Part shown: piece after piece, positions 1-7,355 of the stretch
How the letters are laid out: every line of letters begins with the position of its first letter
Position numbering within the stretch: position 1 is the stretch's first letter
Source: Myxococcota bacterium
GTDB taxonomy: Bacteria; Myxococcota; Polyangia; GCA-2747355; JAKLHH01
Direction of reading: 5' to 3'
NCBI GenBank assembly: GCA_022710245.1
Contig: JAKLHH010000130.1
Coordinates: forward strand, 1 to 11,294
Length of the DNA: 11,294 bases
Program-made: the position numbers and the translations under genes
The notes under the pieces: model-generated
Database searches by the model: none
What the model was told of the DNA's origin: nothing
Seen by the model: only the letters and a program-made list of their open reading frames with translations

Positions 1-1
1 C

Positions 2-1126
2 GGCCCAAAGCCGAAGGGCGACGCCGCGAAGAAAGACGCGCCCAAGCCCACCGCGGACGCGCCCAAGCCCACCGCGGACGCGCCCAAGCCCGACGCGCCC
101 AAGCCCGCGCCGGACAGCGGCGGCCTGCCCTGCGGGAGCAAGTGCTGCACGCAGGCGCTGCCCGCCGAGGCCCAGCTCGTCAACACCTCGACGCCGAAGA
201 CGGTGGTGGGGACCGGCACGGCGGCGAGCTGCACGCAGGCCGCGCTCGTCGCGGCGATCGCCCAGGGCGGCGTCATCACCTTCAAGTGCGGCGCCGCTCC
301 CGCCACCATCAAGCTCACCGCCACCCTCGAGCTCCCCACCGACCGCGACACCGTCCTCGACGGCGGCGGCCTGGTCACCCTCGACGGCGGCGGCGCGGTG
401 CGCATCCTGCGCTGGAACAGCCCCGGCTGGATGACCAACAAGCACGTGCTGACGCTGCAGCGGCTCTCGCTGGTGAACGGCAAGGCCGTCCCCACCGAGG
501 CCATCCCGGTCTGCCCGGCGCCCTGCTCCCAGGGCTGGAACGACGGCGAGGGCGGGGCGGTCACCATGCGCGACGGCACGCTCCACGTGATCAGCTGCAC
601 CTTCACCGGCAACCAGGCCGCGCCGCTCGGCCCCGACACGGGCGGCGGCGCCATCTACGTGGTGGGCGCGCAGCCGCTGGTCATCGCGGGCAGCGTCTTC
701 AAGAACAACCAGGGCAGCAACGCCGGCGCGGTGGGGACGCTCTTCGCCAAGGACAGCATCTACAACAGCCTCTTCGACGGCAACAAAGCGATCGGCACCG
801 GCGCCAACAACAACGACCCGACCAAGTGCTCCTGCATCAACAACGGCCAGAACCAGATCGGCTCGGGCGGCAACGGCGGCGCCATCTACAGCGACGGCGT
901 CGGCGTCGACGTCACGCTCTGCGGCGCCACCGTCACGAACAACACGGCGAACGAGTTCGGCGCGGCGATCTTCTTCACCAGCAACGACGCGAGCAAGAAG
1001 GGCACGCTCACCATCCGCGACTCGACGCTGAGCGGCAACAAGGGCAACGGCGTCTGGCAGGCGGCGCCGGGGATCTCCACCAACGCGAGCTTCCCGGCCC
1101 CGGTCAACTCGACCATCGTGCCTTAG
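2..1126 (+). CDS. Right-handed beta-helix surface protein, 5' end outside window
   Basis: The reading frame is open from the window edge, so the N-terminus and any signal peptide lie outside; 374 residues are visible up to a TAG at 1124. Residues 1-41 are a Lys/Pro/Ala-rich stretch with four DAPKPxx units, resembling a cell-wall or membrane-spanning stalk. A small Cys cluster follows (C44, C48, C49). The remainder resembles polymorphic-membrane-protein or pectate-lyase-like beta-helices: an SCTQAALVAAIAQGG segment, then a VITFKC strand and the short coils LDGGG and GGGAIYVVG. Asn-rich turns such as GNQAAP, NNQGSNAG and GGNGGAIYS recur through the C-terminal half. Such proteins are normally secreted or attached to the outer surface; ligand or enzymatic activity cannot be read here. 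No active-site motif was recognised. It converges with the abiE operon. I am confident of the coding frame and fold class, not of the function. Confidence 0.8.
   Translation, partial: GPKPKGDAAKKDAPKPTADAPKPTADAPKPDAPKPAPDSGGLPCGSKCCTQALPAEAQLVNTSTPKTVVGTGTAASCTQAALVAAIAQGGVITFKCGAAPATIKLTATLELPTDRDTVLDGGGLVTLDGGGAVRILRWNSPGWMTNKHVLTLQRLSLVNGKAVPTEAIPVCPAPCSQGWNDGEGGAVTMRDGTLHVISCTFTGNQAAPLGPDTGGGAIYVVGAQPLVIAGSVFKNNQGSNAGAVGTLFAKDSIYNSLFDGNKAIGTGANNNDPTKCSCINNGQNQIGSGGNGGAIYSDGVGVDVTLCGATVTNNTANEFGAAIFFTSNDASKKGTLTIRDSTLSGNKGNGVWQAAPGISTNASFPAPVNSTIVP
35..112 (+). repeat. In-frame 21-bp tandem repeat coding a DAPKPTA stalk
   Basis: Two perfect 21-bp copies (35-55 and 56-76) encode DAPKPTA. 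They are followed by a 15-bp truncated copy (77-91, DAPKP) and a variant copy (92-112, DAPKPAP). All units are multiples of three, so copy-number change would lengthen or shorten the linker in front of the beta-helix without breaking the frame. Confidence 0.85.
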
Positions 1127-1151
1127 CGCCACCAGTTCCTCGGCCAACACT

Positions 1152-1215
1152 GACGTGCTCTTGCACGTCCAACGCAGAGGCGACTCCGGGTCGCCCCGTG
1201 TGGCAAAGCCTGCCA
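1152..1215. terminator. Three tandem hairpins between convergent genes
   Basis: In the gap between the beta-helix gene (+) and abiEii (-) there are three short inverted repeats. GACGTGC/GCACGTC has a TCTT loop (1152-1169), GGCGAC/GTCGCC has a 5-nt loop (1179-1195), and TGGCA/TGCCA has a 5-nt loop (1201-1215). None is followed by a clear T tract, so a bidirectional terminator or transcript-end stabiliser is inferred from position and symmetry only. Confidence 0.4.
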
Positions 1216-1241
1216 AGGTCAGGTCGGGGACAGGGCGACCG

Positions 1242-2240
1242 TCAGACGGGTTCGTCCACGCCGCCCGCACCGTCGAGGCCGTGGTGCTTGCGGACGTTCA
1301 AGGACTTCCACTTGAGGCCGGGGTGCTCGCGGATCATGGCCTGCATGGCCGGGTCGGTCGTGAGCAGCTCCGGGGCGATCTCGCCCCGGTCGTTGAGGCG
1401 CCGCAGGAACTCCAGCTCCTGCTCGCTGAGCGGGAGCACCAGCGAGAGCCGCTCGCGGCACTCCGCGACGAGTTTCTCGGCCCAGGCGGCGACATCGCGC
1501 TTGGCCGGAGCGATGTCAGCCCGCAGCATGGGGACCAGCTCCATCTGCACCTCGTTGGTATCGGCTGTGACGTCGGTGGTCGAGATGGTGCGCCAGTCCT
1601 TGCGGTTGATGCCGCCGTAGACGACGAAGCCGAGACGGAGCTTGGTGGTGTCGAGGCCGGGGGTGACGAGCAGCGCGTGCGCGTCGAACACATCGCGGCT
1701 CGCGCTGCGGGCAAGGAGCGCCGCCAGCTTGCCGGCGGTCAGCTCGTGCAGGTCCAGCACGCGAACAGGCGCCGTGCGCAGCGAACCTACCGGATGGCAT
1801 TCCTTCGTCACGCAGGGCCACAGCGGCGTCCGCAGCATGAAGTTGACGTCCAGCTCGAGGTTCCCTGGGGAGCCCTTCGTCCCGACGTAGGTCAGCCGCC
1901 ACTTGCCGCCGGCGTGGTCGGTCGGGACGCGCTTGATGGACAGCCCCTCGCGCGAGCACACGGCCTGCACCGCCTGCTCGACCTTCGGCTTCTCTGCGAG
2001 CATCGTCTCGCGCTCGACGGCGCCGATGTAGTTCAGGTCGATATCCACCGAGAGGCGCGGCACCTCGAAGTGGAAGAGGTTCAGCGCCGTGCCGCCCTTG
2101 AGCGCGATCCGGGGCTTCAGGAACGGGTGGCTGCCAAGGGCGTCGAGCAGGGCCATCAATCGGAAGACCTTCTCCAGTGGCTCGGCGCCGAAGCCCGTCG
2201 CCGCGACCTCCTTCGCCATCGCTTGCGGAGTCAGGTTCAT
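1242..2240 (-). CDS. abiEii: AbiEii-family nucleotidyltransferase toxin
   Basis: This is the toxin half of an AbiE system, 332 residues from the ATG at 2240. AbiEii proteins are DNA-polymerase-beta-fold nucleotidyltransferases (DUF1814/MenT-like) that stop growth and can abort phage infection; the target here is unknown. Hallmarks are KGGTALNLF (residues 48-56, motif I), SVDIDLN with the metal-binding pair D66 and D68, LELDVNF with a candidate third Asp at 131, TAGKLAALLAR with K171, and SRDVFDAHAL with R182, D183 and D186. All motifs look intact. The ATG overlaps the upstream abiEi stop in an ATGA, the usual translational coupling for this pair. An alternative in-frame TTG at 2255 would lie inside abiEi and is less likely. 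The C-terminal tail (about 290-332) is less conserved in type. Base composition is less GC-extreme than the neighbours, as expected for a mobile defence gene. Confidence 0.93.
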   Translation of the reverse strand: MNLTPQAMAKEVAATGFGAEPLEKVFRLMALLDALGSHPFLKPRIALKGGTALNLFHFEVPRLSVDIDLNYIGAVERETMLAEKPKVEQAVQAVCSREGLSIKRVPTDHAGGKWRLTYVGTKGSPGNLELDVNFMLRTPLWPCVTKECHPVGSLRTAPVRVLDLHELTAGKLAALLARSASRDVFDAHALLVTPGLDTTKLRLGFVVYGGINRKDWRTISTTDVTADTNEVQMELVPMLRADIAPAKRDVAAWAEKLVAECRERLSLVLPLSEQELEFLRRLNDRGEIAPELLTTDPAMQAMIREHPGLKWKSLNVRKHHGLDGAGGVDEPV

Positions 2241-3043
2241 GTGACCTCTGCCCAACTGCGGTTGAGGACGCGCTCCGGGACCACGAGGTTCCAGCGCGAA
2301 AGGAGCTTGCCCGGTTCGCGCTTGCCGCGCTCCAGGTACATCGGACGCTTGGGGGCGCGCTCACGCAAGCGCTCCAGATGTTGGTCCTCGACCATCAGCG
2401 CCTCACGGTGCTGCTCCAGGTAGAAGCCGACCTTGGCCACCGTCACGGCCGAGGTCAGCTTGAACGCGTACTCGATGACCGCGTCGAGGTCGAAGAACTC
2501 GACCGACTCGAGCGAGCGCCAGATCTCCTCCCAGCCGCCACCGTGCCGGGGCGCGTCGAGCACGTCGACGAGCGTGCGCTCCAGGGTGGTCACCTTGACG
2601 GAGGCACCGTCACGCGTCTTCTCCACCACGCCACCTCCGAGATGGGGGAGTGTGCGCAGGGGCGGCGGAACGGGGACAGGGACGAACTCCGTCCCTCGGA
2701 AGTCGAAGGCCCTCGCCGTGGTCGCGGTGAGAAACGGCACTCGCCGGGTGAGCGAGTGCGCCTTGCCGTGGAACTGCAGCGCGCCGTGGTAGGCAACCAC
2801 GGCATCTGGCGTGGAGTTGGTGGCCAGGACGTAGGGATCGACGACGAGGCTATCGGGCGTCTGCCCGCGCGGGACGACCGCGTAGACGCCTCGACGGACG
2901 CGCAGCAGGTTCCCCGCGCGCACGTGCTGCTTCACGATCGCGAGGCTCGAGCTCGGCCTGAGCCTGTCCCCTGCCTGGTGCGCGGCGGCGAAGTCCTCCA
3001 ACCGGAAGACCGGGTGCGTGGCGAAGTAGTCGAGCGGTTTCAT
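2237..3043 (-). CDS. abiEi: AbiEi-family antitoxin and autorepressor
   Basis: The antitoxin half of the AbiE pair, 268 residues from the ATG at 3043. AbiEi proteins have an N-terminal winged helix-turn-helix that binds inverted repeats in their own promoter and a C-terminal domain needed for antitoxicity. Here residues 1-60 show the wHTH pattern (VFRLEDFAAAH, SSLAIVKQHVRAGNLLRVRRGVYAV). Residues 70-93 carry DPYVLATNSTPDAVVAYHGALQFHG, and residues 150-177 KVTTLERTLVDVLDAPRHGGG followed by WEEIWRSL, both typical of AbiEi. It precedes abiEii with a 4-base overlap. The start is slightly uncertain: an in-frame TTG at 3067 would add eight residues but lies inside the operator and about 3 nt from the predicted transcription start. 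The chosen ATG has a GGAGG 17 nt upstream, which is unusually far. A small GGC-AAGT-GCC fold between them could shorten the effective spacing. Confidence 0.9.
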   Translation of the reverse strand: MKPLDYFATHPVFRLEDFAAAHQAGDRLRPSSSLAIVKQHVRAGNLLRVRRGVYAVVPRGQTPDSLVVDPYVLATNSTPDAVVAYHGALQFHGKAHSLTRRVPFLTATTARAFDFRGTEFVPVPVPPPLRTLPHLGGGVVEKTRDGASVKVTTLERTLVDVLDAPRHGGGWEEIWRSLESVEFFDLDAVIEYAFKLTSAVTVAKVGFYLEQHREALMVEDQHLERLRERAPKRPMYLERGKREPGKLLSRWNLVVPERVLNRSWAEVT

Positions 3044-3065
3044 GGCACTTGCCGTTTCGTCCTCC

Positions 3066-3088
3066 AACGGATACTAATTATATCCGTT
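3066..3088. promoter_or_regulatory. Inverted-repeat operator over the abiE -10 element
   Basis: AACGGATA (3066-3073) and TATCCGTT (3081-3088) form a perfect 8-bp inverted repeat with a 7-nt spacer. The -10 hexamer lies within its centre and right arm. Additional symmetric elements surround it: GCACTTGCC (3045-3053) with GGCAAGTGC (3101-3109), AATGGCAA (3098-3105) with TTGCCATT (3123-3130), and three CCGTTTCG copies (3052-3059, 3084-3091, and inverted at 3137-3144). AbiEi homologues autorepress by binding promoter inverted repeats, so this is the obvious candidate site; that AbiEi binds here is inference. Confidence 0.65.
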
Positions 3089-3105
3089 TCGGTGCAAAAT
3101 GGCAA
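3077..3105 (-). promoter_or_regulatory. Sigma70-type promoter of the abiE operon
   Basis: Read on the minus strand, a -35 of TTGCCA (3105-3100, five of six to TTGACA) and a perfect -10 of TATAAT (3082-3077) are separated by exactly 17 bp. The predicted start of transcription is near 3070, giving a leader of about 27 nt before the abiEi ATG. The surrounding 70 bp (3061-3130) are about 44% GC by hand count, strikingly AT-rich for this window. Confidence 0.8.
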
Positions 3106-3247
3106 GTGCGTTCGGGTTTTTGTTGCCATTCATGCCCGAAACGGTGGTCGCGTACTACCCTTACGGTCATGAACGGCAAGTTGCCGCCGGCGCGAGCCCC
3201 CAACGTCTCAAACCTGATGCGTCGCGCACCAGATCCGCACTCGTTGA

Positions 3248-3286
3248 AAGGGGCCTTGCCCCTTGCCCGCTCGCCTTCACGGCGAG
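3248..3286 (-). terminator. Candidate terminator after the amidohydrolase
   Basis: Two hairpins follow the amidohydrolase stop codon on the minus strand. CTCGCC/GGCGAG has a 5-nt loop (3286-3270). AAGGGGC/GCCCCTT is a perfect 7-bp stem with a 3-nt loop (3264-3248), and on the minus strand it ends in a short T run (CCTTTC). The second is the better terminator candidate. The remaining stretch up to the abiE promoter shows no gene. Confidence 0.5.
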
Positions 3287-3300
3287 GAAGGCGCCTTAGA

Positions 3301-4416
3301 CTACCTCCTGGGCGGCAGGCCGAGGAGCCGCGCGGCGTTGTCCTGGTAGAGCTTGCGCAGGACCTCCTTCGGCAGGAAGAGGCTGTAGACCATCCAGAAG
3401 CCCTGGCGGTGGTGGCTGGTCGCCGTGTCCCAGTACTCGTCGTCGGTCTCGAGGAAGCGGTAGTAGAGGCGGTACATCTCGGCGCTCGGGAAGGTGTCGG
3501 TGCCGAACATCACGCGGTCCTGATACTTGATCAGGAAGCGCCGCGCGCTGTAGGGCTGGCGCCCCAGCTCGTTGATGCGCGCGTCGATGTCGATGAAGAA
3601 GTTCGGCTGCTTGTCGAGCCAGCGAGCGACGTCGGCCAGGTCCTCGGCGTCGCCGCCGACGTGGGCGCCGATGAAGGTCGTGCGCGGGTGCTTGCCGACC
3701 ACGCGGTGCAGCTGCGCGAGGAGCTCCTTCTGCGTCGGGTAGTCCTTGCCGTGGAAGAGCCAGCCCCGGTTCGCGTTGAGCTCGTGCCAGCGCTCGTTGA
3801 AGCGGTCGAGCGCGGTGAAGAACGCGGCCGGGTCGGCGGTGTGGATCATCACCGGCCGGCGGTGCTTGCCGCAGAGCTCCCAGATCGGGTCGAGCCTGGG
3901 ATCGTCGACGCGCACCAGCTTGCCGCTCTTGCCGCGGACGCCGAGCCCGAGCGACTTGTGGATCTTCAGCCCCTTCGCGCCCGCCTTGAAGTCCTCCTCG
4001 AGCTGGCGCACGCGCCGCGCGGTCCAGCCCGGGTCGTCGATGCCGCGGAAGTCGACGAGCGCGAAGGTGAGGAAGCGCCCCGGGTGCGCCTGGTCGAAGC
4101 GCTGCAGCTCCTGGCGCAGCTCCGCGCCCCAGCCGCCGTCGAGGTTCACCACCGCGCGGACGCCGGCGGCGTCGAGCGCCTTCACCACCTTCGCCACGTC
4201 GCGCGTCTCGCCGAGGTGGTTGTGGACGTCGATCACCGGGAAGGCGGGCCGCTCGACGTTGCTCGTCCTGGTGACCAGCATCGAGCGCGGCTTCCAGTCC
4301 TTCAGCTTCAGCTCGCGGATGTCGCCGGCCTCACCCCCGGCCGGCGCGGCCGGCGCGGCCGCGGGCACCGCGAGGAGCGCGGCGAGCGCGGCGGGGAGCA
4401 GTCTCAGCCCGGACAT
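3301..4416 (-). CDS. Secreted metal-dependent amidohydrolase (COG2159-like)
   Basis: 371 residues forming a TIM-barrel hydrolase of the amidohydrolase-2 group. Members hydrolyse or decarboxylate small, often aromatic or cyclic, substrates using one bound metal ion; the substrate cannot be told here. The metal and active-site motifs are complete: VIDVHNHLG (H65, H67), GLKIHKSLG (K151, H153), PVMIHTADP (H192), FIGAHVGG (H252) and VMFGTDTFP (D307). Residues 1-26 form a signal peptide (basic start, Leu/Ala core, Ala-rich cleavage region), so the enzyme probably acts in the periplasm or outside, which is less usual for this family. The ATG at 4416 is preceded by GGAGG at a rather tight 4-nt spacing. 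It lies 91 nt downstream of the membrane-protein gene on the same strand and may belong to the same transcript, although the gap could hold its own promoter; I see no convincing hexamers in it. Confidence 0.85.
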   Translation of the reverse strand: MSGLRLLPAALAALLAVPAAAPAAPAGGEAGDIRELKLKDWKPRSMLVTRTSNVERPAFPVIDVHNHLGETRDVAKVVKALDAAGVRAVVNLDGGWGAELRQELQRFDQAHPGRFLTFALVDFRGIDDPGWTARRVRQLEEDFKAGAKGLKIHKSLGLGVRGKSGKLVRVDDPRLDPIWELCGKHRRPVMIHTADPAAFFTALDRFNERWHELNANRGWLFHGKDYPTQKELLAQLHRVVGKHPRTTFIGAHVGGDAEDLADVARWLDKQPNFFIDIDARINELGRQPYSARRFLIKYQDRVMFGTDTFPSAEMYRLYYRFLETDDEYWDTATSHHRQGFWMVYSLFLPKEVLRKLYQDNAARLLGLPPRR

Positions 4417-4507
4417 GGAGCCTCCGATCTCCGCCGCGGGGGCGGTCGCAGGAGCTTACTCGCGGGAGCGCAGGCCCTCCACCCTCTTTCGGCGCACGGA
4501 TGATCGC

Positions 4508-6166
4508 TCACCGCCTGCGGAGGATGACGAAGCCGCCCTGCGACCACGCGGCCTGGTAGCGCTCCTCGAGGAGCGCGCGCGTGCGCGGGAGGCGCGGCCA
4601 GGCCGGCAGGCGCGGGTCGAGCTCGGGGCAGCGGACGACCACCTTGACCCCCTGCCGCTCGAGCTCCCCCGCGAGGTGGCCATCGACGTCGCCGCGGTGC
4701 AGGCCGAGCCCCGGCGTCAGCACCAGGAGCCCGTAGGGGAAGCGCGCGTCCTCGACGGCGCAGCGCCGCCCGGCCAGGAAGTAGAGCGCCGGGCAGAAGG
4801 GGAGCGCGAAGATCGGGTCGGCCTCGCCGCTCCAGGCGCGGACCCTCGCCACCAGCTGCTCGAGGGTCTCCGCGCGCCCGGCTGGCAGCCGCACGCCCCC
4901 GCGCGGGAGCTGCAGGCGCCGGCCGGCGAGCGCGAGGCTGCCGGGGCCGGCCGCCCACTGCGCCGGCGAGGAGAGCACCGCCGCGCTGGTGCCGACGGGG
5001 AAGAGCGCGGCGGCGAACGCGAGCCCGAGCGCGCCGGCAGCGCGGACGGGCAGCCGCAGCGAGCTCCAGCGGCCGCGCAGCCCGAGGGCGCCTCGCCAGA
5101 GGAGGAGCAGCATGAGCAGCGCGCCTGGTGCGCTCCCCTGCGTGACGTGGAAGAGGTCGGGGCGGAGCAGCGTCTTGCCGAAGCTCGCCGCCGCCAGCGC
5201 CGCGGTGAAGCCGATCAGGATCGCCGCGCGCGGCTCGCCGGCGTGGGCCCGGGCGCGAGCGAGGAGCGCCGCCGCCACGATCACCGCGGGCTGCAGCAGG
5301 AAGACGAGGCCGGGCACCCACCCGAGCGCGCCAGGCTCGAAGAGCGACGAGAGCGGGAGGCGGGCCTGGCTCGCGTAGCCGCCCGCCGCGCCGAGGAGGA
5401 GGCGGACACCCTCGAGGGAGATCGAGCCGAGCACCGCGCGCGGCGCCGCGAGGAGCGTCGCGGCTGGCGCGCCGCGAAGCGCGATCAGCGCCAGGCCGTT
5501 CGTGGCCGCGAGGAGGATCGCCCCCGCGATCGCGAGCGGGGGCAGGACGAGCAGGGCTGTCACGGAGCGACGCAGGGCGCGGGGCTCGTGCAGCAGGAAG
5601 GGCTCGAGGAGCAGCCAGGCGACGGCCGGCGCGACCGCGGCCGGCCCGAGCCCCGGCGGGTAGAGGCTGAAGAGCACGCCGGCCAGGAGCCCGACCAGCG
5701 CCAGCCGCAGCCAGCGCCGCGCCGGGTCACCCCCTCCCACGGCCGCGAGCGTGAGCCCGAGCCCGAGCGCGTACCAGCTCTTGTGCCAGGGGCCGGCGAT
5801 CAGCGCGGCGAGCGCTCCGACGAGGAGCGCGAGAGGGAGCGGGAGGAGCCGCGTCGCGAGGGCGAAGAGCGTCAGCCCGAGGAGGACGCGGACGCCGAGC
5901 CAGAGGAGCCGCGCCGAGCGCACGTCCGTGCGGCCACCGAGGTGGAAGGCCCAGAGCTCGAGGGTGGCGAGGTTCCGGTGCAGGAGCGGCGCCGCGCTCG
6001 CTCCGGTCACCGCGTCTCGCTCCAGCGCCAGCGTCTGCGCGAGAGGGATCCCCTCGTCGGCGAGGTTGAGATCGACGTCGTGATAGAGGAGGAGGAGCGC
6101 GCCGAGCGCCAGCGCGAGCCCGCCGCCTGCCAGCCAGCGGCGGAGCGAGCCTGCGCGCACGGTCAC
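4508..6166 (-). CDS. Polytopic membrane protein, GT-C glycosyltransferase-like (GT39/ArnT type)
   Basis: 552 residues from a GTG at 6166, chosen because GAGGGGG lies 5 nt upstream and longer versions would run back into the lipoprotein gene; a GTG at 6160 is also possible. A first transmembrane helix (about 11-28) is followed by a periplasmic loop with DLNLADEGIPLAQ. D37-E38 sit where GT-C enzymes carry their acidic metal-binding pair. About ten Leu/Ala-rich helices follow (roughly 86-400), with a loop SFGKTLLRPDLFHVTQGSAP (329-348) resembling the RxDxxH loop in lipid-linked-sugar transferases. The C-terminal part (about 430-552) is soluble, with EADPIFALPFCPALYFLAGR and LERQGVKVVVRC, a pattern common at the ends of PMT/ArnT-like proteins. 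It would transfer a sugar from a polyprenyl-phosphate donor at the periplasmic face; this is inference from fold and short motifs. Only 10 nt separate it from the upstream lipoprotein gene. Confidence 0.7.
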   Translation of the reverse strand: MTVRAGSLRRWLAGGGLALALGALLLLYHDVDLNLADEGIPLAQTLALERDAVTGASAAPLLHRNLATLELWAFHLGGRTDVRSARLLWLGVRVLLGLTLFALATRLLPLPLALLVGALAALIAGPWHKSWYALGLGLTLAAVGGGDPARRWLRLALVGLLAGVLFSLYPPGLGPAAVAPAVAWLLLEPFLLHEPRALRRSVTALLVLPPLAIAGAILLAATNGLALIALRGAPAATLLAAPRAVLGSISLEGVRLLLGAAGGYASQARLPLSSLFEPGALGWVPGLVFLLQPAVIVAAALLARARAHAGEPRAAILIGFTAALAAASFGKTLLRPDLFHVTQGSAPGALLMLLLLWRGALGLRGRWSSLRLPVRAAGALGLAFAAALFPVGTSAAVLSSPAQWAAGPGSLALAGRRLQLPRGGVRLPAGRAETLEQLVARVRAWSGEADPIFALPFCPALYFLAGRRCAVEDARFPYGLLVLTPGLGLHRGDVDGHLAGELERQGVKVVVRCPELDPRLPAWPRLPRTRALLEERYQAAWSQGGFVILRRR

Positions 6167-6176
6167 CGCGGCCCCC

Positions 6177-7190
6177 TCACGGCGCGAGGCAGGGCCCCGG
6201 GAGCCCGCCGCAGCTCCCGCCCGCGCAGCGCCCCGAGAGGCAGGCCGCGGCCTGCGAGCAGGGAGCGCCCTTGTCGAGCAGCGGCCGGCAGGTCCCGCCG
6301 TCGCACCAGCCGCCGTCAAAGCGCGTCTGCGCGTCGCAGCTCTCGTCGAGGCGCGCGTTCTTCTGGCACTTGCCGCCGACGCAGGTGGTGAGGTAGGGGC
6401 AGCGGTGGTCGGCGTCGCAGGCCTCGCCGAGCTTCACCGTCGCCGGAGCCTGGCATGTGCCGCTCGCGCACTTGGCCCCGACCACGCAGGGCGTGTTGCT
6501 GTCGCAGGCCTCGCCGGCCTTGCCGCGCGGCTGGCACGTGCCGCCGACGCAGCTCGCCGCGGTGCCGCAGGTGGCCTCGCCGCTCGGGCAGCTCGCGCCG
6601 CTCGCGAGGAGCGTGCGGCAGGTGCCGCAGAGGCTGAGCGTCAGCACGCACTCGCTCGTCGGGTCGCAGACGAAGCTCTCGACGTCGAGGCCGCAGGGCT
6701 CGCCGGTGCCCTGGCGGCCGATCCAGATCCCGCGGCAGGGCCCGTCGAGGTCCCGCGGCTGCTGGTCGCAGGGGACGGTCGCCAGGTGCGCCGCGCAGGC
6801 CTGCACCCCGGCCGGCGAGAGCTCGAGGAGGCCGGCGGCGGCGAGCGCCGCGTACTGGCGCTCGTAGCGGGCGTTGCAGGTCTCCAGGAACGCGGTCCGG
6901 CACTCGACCTGGGTGGTGACCGCCATGCGGCCGCAGCGGAGGTAGAACGCGCAGAAGGGCTCCACCAGGGCCTCGCAGTAGCCGTCGACGAGGAGCGCGT
7001 CGGGCCGCGGGGCCTCGCGCGTGGTGAGGTCAGCGGCGCGCTGCTCGGTCGCGACCCGCTCCGTCCCGCCGCGGTCGAGGAGAGGGCCGTCGGCCGTGGC
7101 CGGCGAGGAGGACGTGCAGGCGGTCAGCGCCGCCAGCGCGAACGCCAGCGCCAGCGCCGCCAGCGTTGAGTGGGTGATGCCAGTGGACAT
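6177..7190 (-). CDS. Cys-rich Dickkopf-like lipoprotein
   Basis: 337 residues with a clear lipoprotein signal: a hydrophobic Ala/Leu core and lipobox LTAC, with C25 as the lipidated residue. A short Asp/Thr/Ala linker (26-67) leads to a domain with spaced cysteines (72-152) and then repeated modules of the form GxxCxxxxxC...GGTCQ (166-334). I count 34 cysteines in total, so the mature protein should be heavily disulfide-bonded in the periplasm or at the surface. Such Dickkopf-like Cys-rich proteins are numerous in myxobacteria, usually without known function. The ATG at 7190 has GGAGG 4 nt upstream. It is the first gene of the probable lipoprotein, membrane protein, amidohydrolase operon. No enzymatic motif was seen. 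Confidence 0.85.
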   Translation of the reverse strand: MSTGITHSTLAALALAFALAALTACTSSSPATADGPLLDRGGTERVATEQRAADLTTREAPRPDALLVDGYCEALVEPFCAFYLRCGRMAVTTQVECRTAFLETCNARYERQYAALAAAGLLELSPAGVQACAAHLATVPCDQQPRDLDGPCRGIWIGRQGTGEPCGLDVESFVCDPTSECVLTLSLCGTCRTLLASGASCPSGEATCGTAASCVGGTCQPRGKAGEACDSNTPCVVGAKCASGTCQAPATVKLGEACDADHRCPYLTTCVGGKCQKNARLDESCDAQTRFDGGWCDGGTCRPLLDKGAPCSQAAACLSGRCAGGSCGGLPGPCLAP

Positions 7191-7249
7191 GGGCCCTCCG
7201 GCTCATCGTTAGCGCGAGGCGGGGTCGCGGCGCAACGGCAATCACTGGA

Positions 7250-7285
7250 GTCCTCGTCGACCCGGACGGCCCTCTCGTCGAGGAC
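7250..7285. repeat. 7-bp inverted repeat upstream of the lipoprotein gene
   Basis: GTCCTCG (7250-7256) and CGAGGAC (7279-7285) form a 7-bp inverted repeat with a 22-nt centre, about 60 bp upstream of the lipoprotein start codon. It may be a regulatory site or incidental in such GC-rich DNA. Confidence 0.35.
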
Positions 7286-7304
7286 CAGCGCGGACGCGTC
7301 GCCT

Positions 7305-7355
7305 CCCCTGAAGTAGCGTCGACCTTCGTCGCCAGGGTCGGAGCTACTTCAGGGG
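7305..7355. repeat. Perfect 13-bp inverted repeat in divergent promoter region
   Basis: CCCCTGAAGTAGC (7305-7317) is exactly inverted at 7343-7355 with 25 nt between. After a 2-nt mismatch the stem continues with CGACC/GGTCG (7320-7324 and 7336-7340), giving an 18-bp interrupted hairpin. It lies between the divergent lipoprotein and PAS genes. It could be a large operator, a structured leader or a terminator; nothing here decides between them. Confidence 0.8.

Noticed and set aside
142..1620. Long plus-strand frame overlapping the beta-helix gene
   Set aside because: Arg/His-rich low-complexity translation typical of an out-of-frame reading in GC-rich DNA; it crosses the stop of the real gene and into abiEii antisense.
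2241..2255. Upstream TTG start for AbiEii at 2255
   Set aside because: The ATG at 2240 in the ATGA overlap with abiEi is the standard arrangement and gives the family-typical N-terminus.
3099..3299. 66-codon frame starting within the abiE promoter
   Set aside because: No ribosome site, no recognisable domain, and it overlaps promoter, operator and terminator hairpins.
3746..6391. 881-codon plus-strand frame antisense to the envelope genes
   Set aside because: Glu/Arg/Ala-only composition with no fold-like pattern, wholly antisense to two genes with recognisable motifs.
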